NCBI GenBank assembly: GCA_032433765.1
Contig: JAVIAB010000156.1
Coordinates: 85,047,015 to 85,111,014 of the forward strand
DNA: 64,000 nt
DNA from: Megaustenia siamemsis
Taxonomy: Eukaryota > Mollusca > Gastropoda > Stylommatophora > Ariophantidae
Direction of reading: 5' to 3'
Positions within the stretch are counted from its first letter, which is position 1. Each line of letters starts with the position of its first letter. Below, piece after piece: positions 35,132 to 46,497 of this stretch. The position numbers and the translations under genes are program-made. The notes under the pieces are model-generated. The model was not told the origin of the DNA. It worked only from the letters and a program-made list of their open reading frames with translations, and searched no databases.

Positions 35132-35189
<58 letters not shown>

Positions 35190-35192
35190 TAT
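35132..35192. repeat. (TA)n microsatellite at LINE-A copy 3
   Basis: About 60 bases of TA with a short CA interruption, directly at the 3' end of the minus-strand LINE-A copy. Confidence 0.95.
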
Positions 35193-35715
35193 GGCCCTTT
35201 TGTCAGGCAGTCTAGTGGAGACTTGTGTATTTTTTTTTAGGTTTTGTTTTTATCGAACAGCTTCTCTCGTGGCTAATTCTACCAATGTTTGACAAACACA
35301 CTCGGCCACAGAATAAACAAGTCAGATCCACACGGTTTTCCATTCTTTTTCATGAGTCTTTTCACTTCTAAGTTTTGTCTTAGCACAGTCTCAAAAGATG
35401 TTAAACCATTCTGTATACATGCTCTTCGTGATGTGCAATCACTTGCCAGATGTTCGCAGTCATTTTCATAGATTGAGAAGTCATTCAGAGATGATTTACA
35501 GATATCTCTATATCGTAGTTTAGGTTTGCCGATTTGTCTTTTTCCGTGTATTAGTTCACCATATAATATTTGCCTGGGGATGCGTTTTTCTTCAATTCGC
35601 TGGACGTGCCCCAGCCATCTTAGTCTTTGACATCTGAGCATCGACATGATTGTTGGGATCATAGCACGTTGCAGGACAGTTAAGTTGCTTATTTTGTCCT
35701 GCCATTTGATGTATC
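35193..35715 (-). mobile_element. LINE-A 3' fragment (copy 3)
   Basis: Reverse complement of the last ~520 bases of LINE-A. Frame 35279-35662 reads IMSMLRCQRLRWLGHVQRIE and DICKSSLNDFSIYEND, near-identical to the intact ORF at 6067-7980 but with substitutions such as CTSRRAC for RTSWRAC and a changed C-terminus. 5'-truncated; not functional. Confidence 0.9.
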
Positions 35716-35716
35716 C

Positions 35717-35821
35717 CGTGTGTTACCGGGGCTTCATTATGAGGGAAGTAAAGAATAGTGACACTGTGACCTTCCAGGCATGTCGTAAGAGGCGACTAAG
35801 GAGGTTGATCGATGGCTTGAC
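35717..35821 (+). repeat. ~107-bp dispersed repeat (copy 2)
   Basis: Second copy of the repeat at 1096-1202, again next to a minus-strand LINE-A fragment, and followed by CATA-type microsatellite. Confidence 0.7.
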
Positions 35822-35958
35822 ACATACATATACATACACGATTATATACACATTCATGCACAATCACATACAGACACATATACATACATACACATATATA
35901 TGCAGACACCTACAAACGTATACATATATACACACACGCAATATATATATATATATAT
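35822..35958. repeat. CATA/TATA microsatellite region
   Basis: Degenerate ACATATACATACACACA sequence ending in a TA run at 35940-35958. Confidence 0.85.
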
Positions 35959-36384
35959 GGTTACACCCATACGTGTGTGTACACACACATGTGAATATGT
36001 GCGCATACAGCCTACATACCCAGAAGTGTCCACCCCGAGGTTAGTGTGCATACACAAAGGAGGAAGAACAGAATTGAAGAATAACAGGTACTGGAAAGGA
36101 GGAAAGAGTGAGATGTCTCCGATTGAGGCACACTAAGAACATGTGAGAGGTAAGTCAGCGCGTAGTGCAGGAGGAAATGGTAAAGCCTTTCACAACAGTC
36201 AGCAGCCCAGACACAAGAGATATAGGAGACCACCGAAGTGTCACAGTGTGGTCTAGGAGTAGAGGAGAGCTGTGCTTAGCATAGTGTATATACTAATGTG
36301 CTCATACATGGACAGAAGAGTAGAATATGCAATAGGGAAAGAGCAACCAAAGGAAAACCATGTGTACAAGTGTGATACATTTAT
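35959..36384. other. unique stretch, nothing recognised
   Basis: No domain-bearing frame. May be the decayed 3' flank of the Penelope-like element that follows. Confidence 0.4.
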
Positions 36385-38013
36385 TTATTTTGGGGTTAGC
36401 GAACCAAATTGGACTATAAGGCGATTCTCCAAGGCTAACGGGCTGCGGTCGCCAGAATGGCAAAGGACAATGCCAGTGATACGGATGTCGTCTTTGCCCT
36501 TGTGGTCTGAGGAATTGAAATGGGAAGACACTGGAGTACCAGTATTCTGTTGGACATCTCGTAGATGTTCACAAAATCTTTCTGATAAACGTCCTCCACT
36601 TTCGCCAATATAAATCATGTGGCATCGTTGGCATATAATGGCATAAATGATGTTGTGGGACACACATGCGAAACTATCCTTGATCTCGAATCGTGCGTTA
36701 GGGAATAAGACAGAGTCAGTGCGGTCAAGTGTTTATGGTCGGAGCGAGGGAGACAGCTCCTAACCAGAATATCTCTCAAATTCCTGTCGCGTCTGAAGGC
36801 GACCATTGGGGAATCACGGAAATGTAGACGAATATTTGGATCAGAGTGGAGAATGGAACGATAGCGGTTGAGTATCCTCACAGCAGCTAGGTTGTGAGGA
36901 TGATAGGTGAGGGTGAGTACTGTTCTTTCATGAAGGGGGAGGTGCGGTTGGAAGGAGTGAGTGCCTGGGGTCGAGAGATAAAAAGGAGGACCCGCTTGAA
37001 GGCAGATTGGAGGATCGAATCTGGATAAGGCCGGTGGTTAAAGAAACATAACAAGAGATGAGTCTATTGGAGAAAATCTTAATCGTCCAGGCAGATGCCA
37101 CGAAGACGCAATAACTCAGAAAACAGATAGAATCTCTACATAAAGGTGAATGTGATGAAGTATAGAGAAGGTAACAATGGGCGTCTGTGGGTTTATAGAA
37201 AACCGAGGTAAGGAGGCCAGAAGTCCCCAAGGAAACAATAAGGTTCAAAACGGTAACAGAGGAAGTGGAGATACAAGATTTGATCTTGATAGCTTTGTGA
37301 TAGCTGCCGACATAGTCATACATTTGGAGATGTTGTCCCCAAGGTAGATCGGTATGGCCGAAGCGGTCATCGATATCATCATCATCATCAAGTACCGGGC
37401 CTATTGGCGTAGGTGATCATGTCTCTCCATAACTTTCGATCTCGGCAGCTATTTATCATTTCTGTTGTGGACCTTCTGCCAAGCCATTCTCTTAAGCTGT
37501 CAGTTATTTTTTCTCTTTGTTTCCCTCTATCTCTTCGTCCCTCAATTTTTCCAGTTGTTACAATATATTCCAGTTGTTCTCTTCTCATTACATGGCCTAA
37601 AAAAAAAATTATGATTGTTTCTTCCTAATATTGGAAATTAGCTCTCTTTTTGCTTTGACCTCTCTCAGAACATCTTCAGTACTCTTCTTAGCTGTCCATG
37701 GTACTTTCAACATTCTTCTATACACCATCGATATACTGGAGGTATTTGATGGGAAGTTGGCTCTGGTCAAGAAAGAACCGTAGAGCCAGGAGTCCGTCGG
37801 AGTGAGGGATAGAGGTGTAGAGATAACAAACGTCGAGGACGAAAAGTGGGTATGAGTGACCACGTAGAGAGAGATGGATGAGAAGATTTTCAAGGCATGG
37901 TTCGTGTCCTTGCCGTAAGAGAGAAGAGCGGCCACAATAAGCTGGAAGAAGTGTCTAGATAATGCCGGTAATTTATTTGTACCATCGACTCTTCCTGAAT
38001 GCCGGCCGCGCAT
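36385..38013 (-). mobile_element. Penelope-like element, degenerate, interrupted by LINE-B
   Basis: Minus strand, N- to C-terminal from high to low coordinates. About 37870-37740: reverse-transcriptase motif A region with LYTSIPHSDGLLALRFF. 37323-36928: YKPTDAHCYLLYTSSHSPLC, the conserved YRKPTDxHxYL region of Penelope-like elements. 36881-36615: NLRDILVRSCLP, the linker before the nuclease. 36663-36385: C-terminal GIY-YIG endonuclease with IYAIICQRCHMIYIGESGGR, EHL and the ENRLI box. These domains together define the class, which uses the nuclease for target priming. Several frameshifts; the YADD box is not found; a LINE-B copy is inserted at 37377-37725. Confidence 0.85.
37377..37725 (-). 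mobile_element. LINE-B 3' fragment inserted in the Penelope-like element
   Basis: Minus-strand frames contain REVKAKRELISNIRKKQS, GKIEGRRDRGKQREK and LWRDMITYANRPGT, the C-terminus of LINE-B, ending in a TGATGATGATGA-type tail. The 9-base sequence CATCGATAT flanks it on both sides (37368-37376 and 37726-37734), a target-site duplication. Confidence 0.85.
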
Positions 38014-38091
38014 TTTCAGAAGTACCTATCATTCATCTCCGCTCTTTATACCTACGATAACGACAAAACTGCATGATTCTTTAGATTTGTA
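38014..38091. other. short spacer
   Basis: Nothing recognised. Confidence 0.4.
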
Positions 38092-38228
38092 AAATTATAG
38101 AAGAGTTGTGTCCCCTCGTGTATCATTATAGAATAATTGTGTCCCCTCGTGTATCATTATAGAAGAATTGTGTCCCCTCGTGTATCATTATAGAAGAATT
38201 GTGTCCCCTCGTGTATCATTATAGAAGA
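38092..38228. repeat. 31-bp tandem repeat, ~4.5 copies
   Basis: Unit contains ATTATAGAAGAATTGTGTCC and CCTCGTGTATC; nearly identical copies. Confidence 0.95.
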
Positions 38229-38428
38229 CACCAATATTGACATGTTGGCCTTTTTGAAGACGCAAGGGAATTAAAAACTGGTTGAGCCTTTCTTTGAGAA
38301 AGCTTTTCGCTGTTACTGAAAGTGTCAACTTTCACGGAATGACTTCAGTCACGTTTATGAGAGTGAACATTTGTTGACACTTTCTGGTGGGAAACATTAC
38401 ATTGTAATCGTAGATGTTATTAAAATGT
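38229..38428. other. unique spacer
   Basis: Nothing recognised. Confidence 0.5.
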
Positions 38429-38803
38429 ACCTTTGACTGATGTACTGACTGCCTTTGTCTGATGTACTGACTGCCTTTGTCTGATGTACTGGCTGCATTT
38501 GTCTGATGTACTGACTACCTTTGTCTGATGTACTGACTGCCTTTGTCTGATGTACTGACTGTCTTTGACTGATGTACTGACTGCCTTTGTCTGATGTACT
38601 GACTGCCTTTGTCTGATGTACTGACTACCTTTGACTGATGTACTGACTGCCGTTGTCTGATGTACTGACTGCCTTTGTCTGATGTACTGGCTGCATTTGT
38701 CTGATGTACTGACTGCCTTTGACTGATGTACTGACTGCCTTTGACTGATGTACTGACTGCCTTTGACTGATGTACTGACTGCCTTTGTCTGATGTACTGA
38801 CTA
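38429..38803. repeat. 22-bp minisatellite, ~17 copies
   Basis: Unit contains CTGATGTACTGACTGCCTTT (plus GT or GA). Confidence 0.95.
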
Positions 38804-38875
38804 CTGAGAAATTAACTGAACTATCAATAACAAACAGCTGTTATTAGATGTACATCAGACCCCACTACTGGCTCC

Positions 38876-38940
38876 TTGCTACCAGCTTTACCGCAGCAGC
38901 TACCAGCTTTACCGCAGCAGCTACCAGCTTTACCGCAGCA
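38876..38940. repeat. 21-bp tandem repeat, 3 copies
   Basis: Unit contains TACCAGCTTTACCGCAGCAG. Confidence 0.9.
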
Positions 38941-39074
38941 CTGCAATTAGTTGCCTGTTCCCTACTCAATTGATACCGCTGCTACTTGATGTTTGTTTAA
39001 CGTCATCCATCTCTTTGTGCTTTAGTTAGACTCACCACCATACTCTCACCTCCTTAGATTCATGCCTCTGTCCA

Positions 39075-41062
39075 TCTCTCCCTAACTTCATCATCCGACA
39101 TGTAGCTATAGATATCTGTGCCTCACCGTTTGTTGTCGTTGTCTCATCTCTCCCTAACTTCATCATCCGACATGTAGCTATAGATATCTGTGCCTCACCG
39201 TTTGTTATCGTTGTCACATCTCTCCCTAACTTCATCATCCGACATGTAGCTATAGATATCTGTGCCTCACCGTTTGTTATCGTTGTCCCATCTCTCCCTA
39301 ACTTCATCATCCGACATGTAGCTATAGATATCTGTGCCTCACCGTTTGTTATCGTTGTCCCATCTCTCCCTAACTTCATCATCCGACATGTAGCTATAGA
39401 TATCTGTGCCTCACCGTTTGTTGTCGTTGTCTCATCTCTCCCTAACTTCATCATCATGTAGCTATAGATATCTGTGCCTCACCGTTTGTTGTCGTTGTCT
39501 CATCTCTCCCTAACTGCATCATCCGACATGTAGCTATAGATATCTGTGCCTCACCGTTTGTTGTCGTTGTCTCATCTCTCCCTAACTTCATCATCATGTA
39601 GCTATAGATATCTGTGCCTCACCGTTTGTTGTCGTTGTCTCATCTCTCCCTAACTTCATCATCATGTAGCTATAGATATCTGTGCCTCACCGTTTGTTGT
39701 CGTTGTCTCATCTCTCCCTAACTTCATCATCCCACATGTAGCTATAGATATCTGTGCCTCACCGTTTGTTGTCGTTGTCTCATCTCTCCCTAACTTCATC
39801 ATCCGACATGTAGCTATAGATATCTGTGCCTCACCGTTTGTTATCGTTGTCCCATCTCTCCCTAACTTCATCATCCGACATGTAGCTATAGATATCTGTG
39901 CCTCACCGTTTGTTATCGTTGTCCCATCTCTCCCTAACTTCATCATCCGACATGTAGCTATAGATATCTGTGCCTCACCGTTTGTTGTCGTTGTCTCATC
40001 TCTCCCTAACTTCATCATCATGTAGCTATAGATATCTGTGCCTCACCGTTTGTTGTCGTTGTCTCATCTCTCCCTAACTGCATCATCCGACATGTAGCTA
40101 TAGATATCTGTGCCTCACCGTTTGTTGTCGTTGTCTCATCTCTCCCTAACTTCATCATCATGTAGCTATAGATATCTGTGCCTCACCGTTTGTTGTCGTT
40201 GTCTCATCTCTCCCTAACTTCATCATCCGACATGTAGCTATAGATATCTGTGCCTCACCGTTTGTTGTCGTTGTCACATCTCTCCCTAACTTCATCATCC
40301 GACATGTAGCTATAGATATCTGTGCCTCACCGTTTGTTGTCGTTGTCTCATCTCTCCCTAACTGCATCATCCGACATGTAGCTATAGATATCTGTGCCTC
40401 ACCGTTTGTTGTCGTTGTCTCATCTCTCCCTAACTTCATCATCATGTAGCTATAGATATCTGTGCCTCACCGTTTGTTGTCGTTGTCCCATCTCTCCCTA
40501 ACTGCATCATCCGACATGTAGCTATAGATATCTGTGCCTCACCGTTTGTTGTCGTTGTCTCATCTCTCCCTAACTTCATCATCATGTAGCTATAGATATC
40601 TGTGCCTCACCGTTTGTTGTCGTTGTCACATCTCTCCCTAACTTCATCATCCCACATGTAGCTATAGATATCTGTGCCTCACCGTTTGTTATCGTTGTCA
40701 CATCTCTCCCTAACTTCATCATCCCACATGTAGCTATAGGTATCTGTGCCTCACCGTTTGTTGTCGTTGTCACATCTCTCCCTAACTTCATCATCCGACA
40801 TGTAGCTATAGATATCTGTGTCTCACCGTTTGTTGTCGTTGTCACATCTCTCCCTAACTTCATCATCCCACATGTAGCTATAGATATCTGTGTCTCACCG
40901 TTTGTTGTCGTTGTCTCATCTCTCCCTAACTCATCATCCCACATGTAGCTATAGATATCTGTGTCTCACCGTTTGTTGTCGTTGTCTCATCTCTCCCTAA
41001 CTTCATCATCCCACATGTAGCTATAGATATCTGTGCCTCACCGTTTGTTGTCGTTGTCTCCC
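39075..41062. repeat. 72/68-bp minisatellite, ~28 copies
   Basis: Unit contains CTCTCCCTAACTTCATCATC, CATGTAGCTATAGATATCTG and CCTCACCGTTTGTTGTCGTT. Full units are 72 bp; scattered units lack the four bases CCGA (68 bp) and shift the frame. The minus-strand open frames (24-residue repeat with MMKLGRDETTTTNGEAQISI) therefore stop at each short unit, which argues against coding. Confidence 0.95.
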
Positions 41063-41160
41063 GTCTTCTGAAGAAGGCCGCAGACCAAAACGTCAGTATT
41101 TTGTTGTGTTCCTTTTTTGTAAAGCTGTCACTATACCTTGGAGTGTACATCACACTCCAT
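41063..41160 (-). mobile_element. possible Penelope-type tail fragment
   Basis: CTTCTGAAGAAGGCCGCAGA followed by CAAAACGTCAG and, further on, TGTAAAGCTGT looks like the reverse orientation of the repeat-F motifs (AGCTTTACGT, ACGTTT, TTCTTCAG). Short and diverged. Confidence 0.35.
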
Positions 41161-41279
41161 TTCTTGCTCCTAGGGATATAGGCATTTAATTATAGGAAGC
41201 AGGGATGCATACTCCATGATAACTAGGCTAACTGCGAAGCCCGATCGACTAGGAATCGATTGCTGAAAACAAATAAGTA

Positions 41280-41610
41280 ACATATTAGTTTATTAGTATC
41301 AATGAGGAAGTTCTCAAAGAGGCCAACACAAAAAGGGAGCTCTTAAAAAACATCAGAAAGAAGCAATCCCATTCCCATTTCCCATTTTTCGGGCACATCA
41401 TGAGAAGAGGAAAGTTGGAATACTTGGTTACAACTGGCAAAATAGAAGGAAAGAGAGATCGCGGACGACAGAGAGAGAAAATACTGGATAGCTTGATGTC
41501 ATGGCATGGAAAACAGTAAACAACAGAACTGATAGTATGCACTGTAGATAGAAGATTGTGGAGGGGCATGATCGCCTACGCCAACCGGTATGGCACATGA
41601 TGGTGATGAG
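41280..41610 (+). mobile_element. LINE-B 3' fragment (plus-strand copy)
   Basis: Plus-strand frames contain EANTKRELLKNIRKKQSHSH, HIMRRGKLEYLVTTGKIEGK and RLWRGMIAYANRYGT, ending GATGGTGATGAG. Same C-terminus as the other LINE-B copies; one internal stop and at least one frameshift. Confidence 0.8.
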
Positions 41611-41640
41611 TATCATTGAGAGAATTGACGCTGTTAACAT

Positions 41641-42703
41641 AAACACTCAGTATCTAGCTATATGGTTGTCGCTAAAATAAACACTCAGTACCTAGCTATA
41701 TGGTTGTCGCTAAAATAAGCACTCAGTACCTAGCTATATGGTTGTCGCTAAAATAAGCACGTGGTACCTAACTATACGGTTGTCGCTAAAATAAGCACTC
41801 AGTACCTAACTATATGGTTGTCGCTAAAATAAGCACTCAGTACCTAACTATATGGTTGTCGCTAAAATAAGCACTCAGTACCTAGCTATATGGTTGTCGC
41901 TAAAGTAAACACTCAGTACCTAACTATATGGTTGTCGCTAAAATAAGCACTCAGTACCTAGCTATATGGTTGTCGCTAAAATAAGCACTCAGTACCTAGC
42001 TATATGGTTGTCGCTAAAATAAGCACTCAGTACCTAACTATATGGTTGTCGCTAAAATAAGCACTCAGTACCTAGCTACATGGTTTTCGCTAAAATAAGC
42101 ACTCAGTACCTAGCTATGCGGTTGTCGCTAAACTAAGCACTCAGTACCTAGCTATACGGTTGTCGCTAAAATAAGCACTCAGTACCTAGCTATACGGTTG
42201 TCGCTAAACTAAGCACTCAGTACCTAGCTATACGGTTGTCGCTAAAATAAGCACTCAGTACCTAGCTATATGGTTGTCGCTAAAATAAGCAGTTTGTACC
42301 TAACTATACGGTTGTCGCTAAAATAAGCACTCAGTACCTAGCTATATGGTTGTCGCTAAAATAAGCACTCAGTACCTAACTATATGGTTGTCGCTAAAAT
42401 AAGCACTTAGTACCTAACTATATGGTTGTCGCTAAAATAAGCACCCAGTACCTAGCTATATGGTTGTCGCTAAAATAAGCACTCAGTACCTAGCTATATG
42501 GTTGTCGCTAAAATAAGCACTCAGTACCTAGCTATATGGTTGTCGCTAAAATAAGCACTCAGTACCTAGCTATATGGTTGTCGCTAAAATAAGCACCCAG
42601 TACCTAGCTATACGGTTGTCGCTAAAATAAGCACTCAGTACCTAGCTATATGGTTGTCGCTAAAATAAGCACTCAGTACCTAGCTATATGGTTGTCGCTA
42701 AAA
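41641..42703. repeat. 38-bp minisatellite, ~28 copies
   Basis: Unit contains AAGCACTCAGTACCTAGCTA and TATGGTTGTCGCTAAAAT. Main variants are AGCTA/AACTA and TATGG/TACGG. Confidence 0.95.
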
Positions 42704-43104
42704 CCTTGAGAGGACTGACGGTCTGTGTGGCGTTGCTATGGCAGATGTGGATAACTTAGGTAGGGCAGTGACGTATGGGTGTTAGGAATGTCTTCGCTTG
42801 TTAAAAAGATAGCTTGGTATTTCTACGTTGTATGGAGCAAACATTGTTGGCGAAATATTTGGTTAACCTGTGTCAGCGAAGTTGTGGCTCTGTCTATGTT
42901 TGTTGTCTGTAGCCAGTAATAAACGAACATGGGTGAGACCATTTATGAACTGCCAGAAAAGACACAACTTGTCCAGCTTTCGTACGAAGGTAAGCTTAAA
43001 ATTGTTGAAAAATGTAGGCATCAACCATCCCTTCTAGATCTTAAAAGTGAACATAAAGAAAAGAACAGGGTAAATGCAGGATCTTTTAACAACAGTAGCT
43101 ATAA
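42704..43104. other. unique stretch between array and SINE
   Basis: Holds the possible exon at 42929-42989; otherwise nothing recognised. Confidence 0.4.
42929..42989 (+). CDS. possible first coding exon of an unknown gene
   Basis: ATG in the context GAACATGGGTGAG opens a frame MGETIYELPEKTQLVQLSYE that runs into a good donor, GAAG|GTAAGC, at 42990. About 13 bases upstream of the ATG lies an acceptor-like TGTTTGTTGTCTGTAGCCAG, so this could be the first coding exon after a leader intron. I do not recognise the peptide and found no partner exon within reach, apart from the vWA gene, whose signal-peptide exon makes a link unlikely. Tentative. Confidence 0.25.
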
Positions 43105-43354
43105 AAGTAAAGAGCCCCGACACGCCAAGTGCCTTTCGGGAATATGGTGTTAGTGACCATTATTTTTATAGACTTTCGGCATTGTATTTTTAGGGTAATG
43201 GGGTCGGTATTACGCCATTGCCGCTTTACTTACCAAGAATAATCCAGTACCAGTTTAAGGCTGGGTGAACCTGGAAGCCGTCGATCAGGATCGAACCCGA
43301 CCACTTGTCCCTAGTAGTTCAGCTAACTAACCACTGAGCTTTCGCGGTTTTCCG
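43105..43354 (-). mobile_element. tRNA-derived SINE (copy 2)
   Basis: Same family and orientation as 12453-12712. On the minus strand: A box AGCTCAGTGGTTA (43328-43340), B box GGTTCGATCCT (43287-43297), the shared body (TTCACCCAGCCTTAAACTGG) and an A-rich end. Flanked by ACAGTAGCTATAA (43092-43104) and ACAGTAACTATAA (43355-43367), a 13-base duplication with one mismatch. Confidence 0.85.
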
Positions 43355-43367
43355 ACAGTAACTATAA

Positions 43368-44255
43368 TATAAAGGAAACAAAACTGGGTATATGCAAGAT
43401 GTTTTAACGACAGTAACAATACAATACCAGTGTCGCTAAAAGGGTCAACAAAATCATAGAAATTCAACTGCTGAAGCATGTTTACAATAATTTAGGACCA
43501 TTGCTTCAGTTATATATTTAGTTATATATTTAGTTATATATTTAGTTATATAATTATTAGTATATTATTTATATATTTAGTTATACATTTAATTATATAT
43601 TCAGTTATATAGTTAGTATTATATTAGTGATGTATTTAGTTACTTTGTTGCACGATAAGAGGTTATAGTTATTTAATGTTTAGACTTCAGAACGAGTTAT
43701 TGTGACGTCACATTATAGTTAAACAACGAACAATCAACAATGACGAGCTCTTGATTGCTTTCAAATCGTTACCTCAAACTCTAGCATAGATTGAGACAAC
43801 CTTTGAACTCGGCATTCACGTGACTGTTGGCATGCCACCTTCTCTAAATATGCATGGTCGACGATTTCGCCTGGTTAGTAAATCAATGAAATATTCCGAG
43901 TTTTCTAAAGATAGATCTCATATGTGTGGATATCTTAGCTCAGCTTTTTAAACTGTCAGCGATACATACACACAGACTATATCTAGAGATTTGATTGTCA
44001 GAACGAAGTATGCAAAAAGCATTTAGATTTGGAGATGGGTAGTTTGAAGGAAATTGAGCTTAGGCGTATTGGAGCCAACATAGCTGCATGTCTGCGCCCA
44101 TCACCCGACTAAGTGCGGTCTAGACGTAATTAGCACATGAATTAACATGCAAAACATTTGTGTAGGCAGAATTGTGGGAAAATATTGGACGTTTTTAGAT
44201 TTAACAACAATATCTTGAATTATGTATAACAACAATGATATCGCATGTCAATGTA
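43368..44255. other. AT-rich stretch with short TTAGTTATATAT repeats
   Basis: A 12-bp TTAGTTATATAT repeat occupies about 43508-43575; the rest is unique without a recognisable gene. Confidence 0.6.
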
Positions 44256-45911
44256 AGATATCATATGTCTAAGAGAGGTGATACTGTTATGTTTAAGAGA
44301 GGTGATATTGTTATGTCTAAGAGAGGTGATACTGTTATGTCTAAGAGAGATGATATTGTTATGTCTAAGAGAGGTGATATTGTTATGTCTAAGAGAGATG
44401 ACATTGTTATGTCTAAGAGAGGTGATATTGTTATGGCTAAGAGAGGTGATATTGTTATGTCTAAGAGAGGTGATATTGTTATGTCTAAGAGAGATGATGT
44501 TGTTATGTCTGAGAGAGGTGATATTGTTATGTCTAAGAGAGGTGATATTGTTATGTCTAAGAGAGATCATATTGTTATGTCTAAGAGATATGATGTTGTT
44601 ATATCTAAGTGAGATGATGACGTTATATCTAATGAGATGATGTCGTTATATCTAAGTGAGATGATGTCGTTATATCTAATGAGATGATGTCGTTGTATCT
44701 AATGAGATGATGTCGTTATATCTAATGAGACAATATCGTTATATCTAAGTGAGATGATGTCGTTATATCTAAGTGAGATGATGTCGTTATAGCTAATGAG
44801 ACGATGTCGTTATATCTAAATGAGATGATGTCGTTATATCTAATGAGATGATGTCGTTATATCTAAGTGAGATGATGTCGTTATATCTAATGAGACGATG
44901 TCGTTATATCTAAGTGAGATGATGTCGTAATATCTAATGAGACGATGTCGTTATATCTAAGTGAGATGATGTCGTTATATCTAATGAGATGATGTCGTTA
45001 TATCTAAGTGAGATGATGTCGTTATATCTAATGAGATGATGTCGTTATATCTAATGAGATGATGTCGTTATATCTAATGAGATAATGTCGTTATATCTAA
45101 TGAGATGATGTCGTTATATGTGAGTGAGATGATGTCGTTATATCTAATGAGATGATGTCGTTCTGTCTAATGAGATGATGTCGTTATATCTAAGTGAGAT
45201 GATGTCGTAATATATAAGTGAGATGATGCGTTATATCTAATGAGATGATGTCGTTATATCTAATGAGATGATGTCGTTATATCTAATGAGATGATGTCGT
45301 AATATCTAAGTGAGATGATGTCGTTATATCTAAGTGAGATGATGTCGTTATATCTAATGAGAGGATGTCGTTATATCTAAGTGAGATGATGTCGTTATAT
45401 CTAATGAGATGATGTCGTTATATCTAATGAGATGATGTCGTCATATCTAATGAGATGATGTCGTAATATTTAAGTGAGATGATGTCGTTATATCTAATGG
45501 GTTGATGTCGTTATATTTAAGTGAGATGATGTCGTTATATCTAATGAGACGATGTCGTTATATCTAATGAGATAATGTCGTTATATCTAATGAGATGATG
45601 TCGTTATATGTAAGTGAGATGATGTCGTTATATCTAATGAGATGATGTCGCGATATCTAAGTGAGATGATGTCGCTATATCTAATGAGTTGATGTCGTTA
45701 TATCTAAATGAGATGATGTCGTTATATCTAAGTGAGATGATGTCGTTATATATAAGTGAGATGATGTCGTTAAATGTAAGTGAGATGATGTCGTTATATG
45801 TAATGAGATGATGTCGTTATATGTAAGTGAGAAGATGTCGTTATATCTAATGAGATGATGTCGTTATATCTAATGAGATGATGTCGTTATATATTTAAGT
45901 GAGATGGTGTC
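44256..45911. repeat. 23/24-bp minisatellite, left part, ~70 copies
   Basis: Two zones: GTCTAAGAGAGGTGATATTG units (24 bp, 44,256-44,610) and GAGATGATGTCGTTATATCT units ending AAGT or AAT (24/23 bp, to 45,911). The first zone has a multiple-of-three period and gives open frames on both strands. The array is interrupted by the Polinton-type element and continues at 53951. Confidence 0.95.
45906..45911. repeat. target-site duplication of Polinton-type element (left)
   Basis: GGTGTC; the right copy is GATGTC (53951-53956). The expected array sequence is GATGTC, so the left copy has one substitution. A 6-bp duplication is the rule for Polintons. Confidence 0.75.
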
Positions 45912-46497
45912 AGTAGTAACGTGCAGAGTTTGTACTACCGAAAAGTGAAAGAACATGCACCAAAACCGCACGAAACGTGCATATTTTTGGCACCAAATCC
46001 GTGCAAAATTCTTTTTTTGTCCGCGGCTTATATCGGCGTGCGGGCGTGTCGGCTAATCTCGGTGGTCGGGGGCGGGTCGTGGCGTGCGTCGTGGCGTGAC
46101 CGTCTCGGGGATTATCTCGGCGTGGGGAAAGGGGCGCTACAATGCTGACGTGTTATTAGAGCGGTTCTAAAACTTGGGAAAAGGGGCTATTCGGCATATG
46201 TTTTTTTTAAGCTTCGGAATTTCAATTGGAATAGATAAAATAGTTTAACCTGTAATACCCGTGTTGATAGTCGTCAAATGGGGTGTGTTATTAGTATCGC
46301 TAACATCGCTACCAACATCATCATGTGTCGGTAGTAGTAAGGTTGTGCTAACAATCTAATATTAAATAGTGACGATCTCTCTCTTCTCTCTCGCTCTTTC
46401 ACATTCAATGTAAAGCAAAACAAAATTCGTTCTATATTTCACAGCTTTATTATTAATACAACACATTTTTGAAAATATATTACTGTCCGGTTGTTGA
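45912..46497. repeat. left terminal inverted repeat (586 bp)
   Basis: Pairs with 53341-53950. Outer end AGTAGTAACGTGCAG; inner end ...ACTGTCCGGTTGTTGA. A TC-rich simple repeat (46378-46398) corresponds to an expanded GA run in the right copy. Three GGCTTATATCGGCG-like iterons lie in a GC-rich block (46025-46038, 46051-46064, 46109-46122). The inner 18 bases are also the last five codons and stop of the protease gene. Confidence 0.95.
46446..46451 (-). promoter_or_regulatory. poly(A) signal for the protease transcript
   Basis: AATAAA on the minus strand, about 30 bases after the protease stop at 46480. In the right TIR the equivalent hexamer reads AATTAA. Confidence 0.6.

Noticed and set aside
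39075..41062. CRISPR-like array (regular 72-bp units)
   Set aside because: Units are contiguous without unique spacers and the DNA is eukaryotic; the same holds for all other arrays here.
46025..46122. Host CpG island for the GC-rich block in the left TIR
   Set aside because: The same block occurs inverted in the right TIR, so it belongs to the element.
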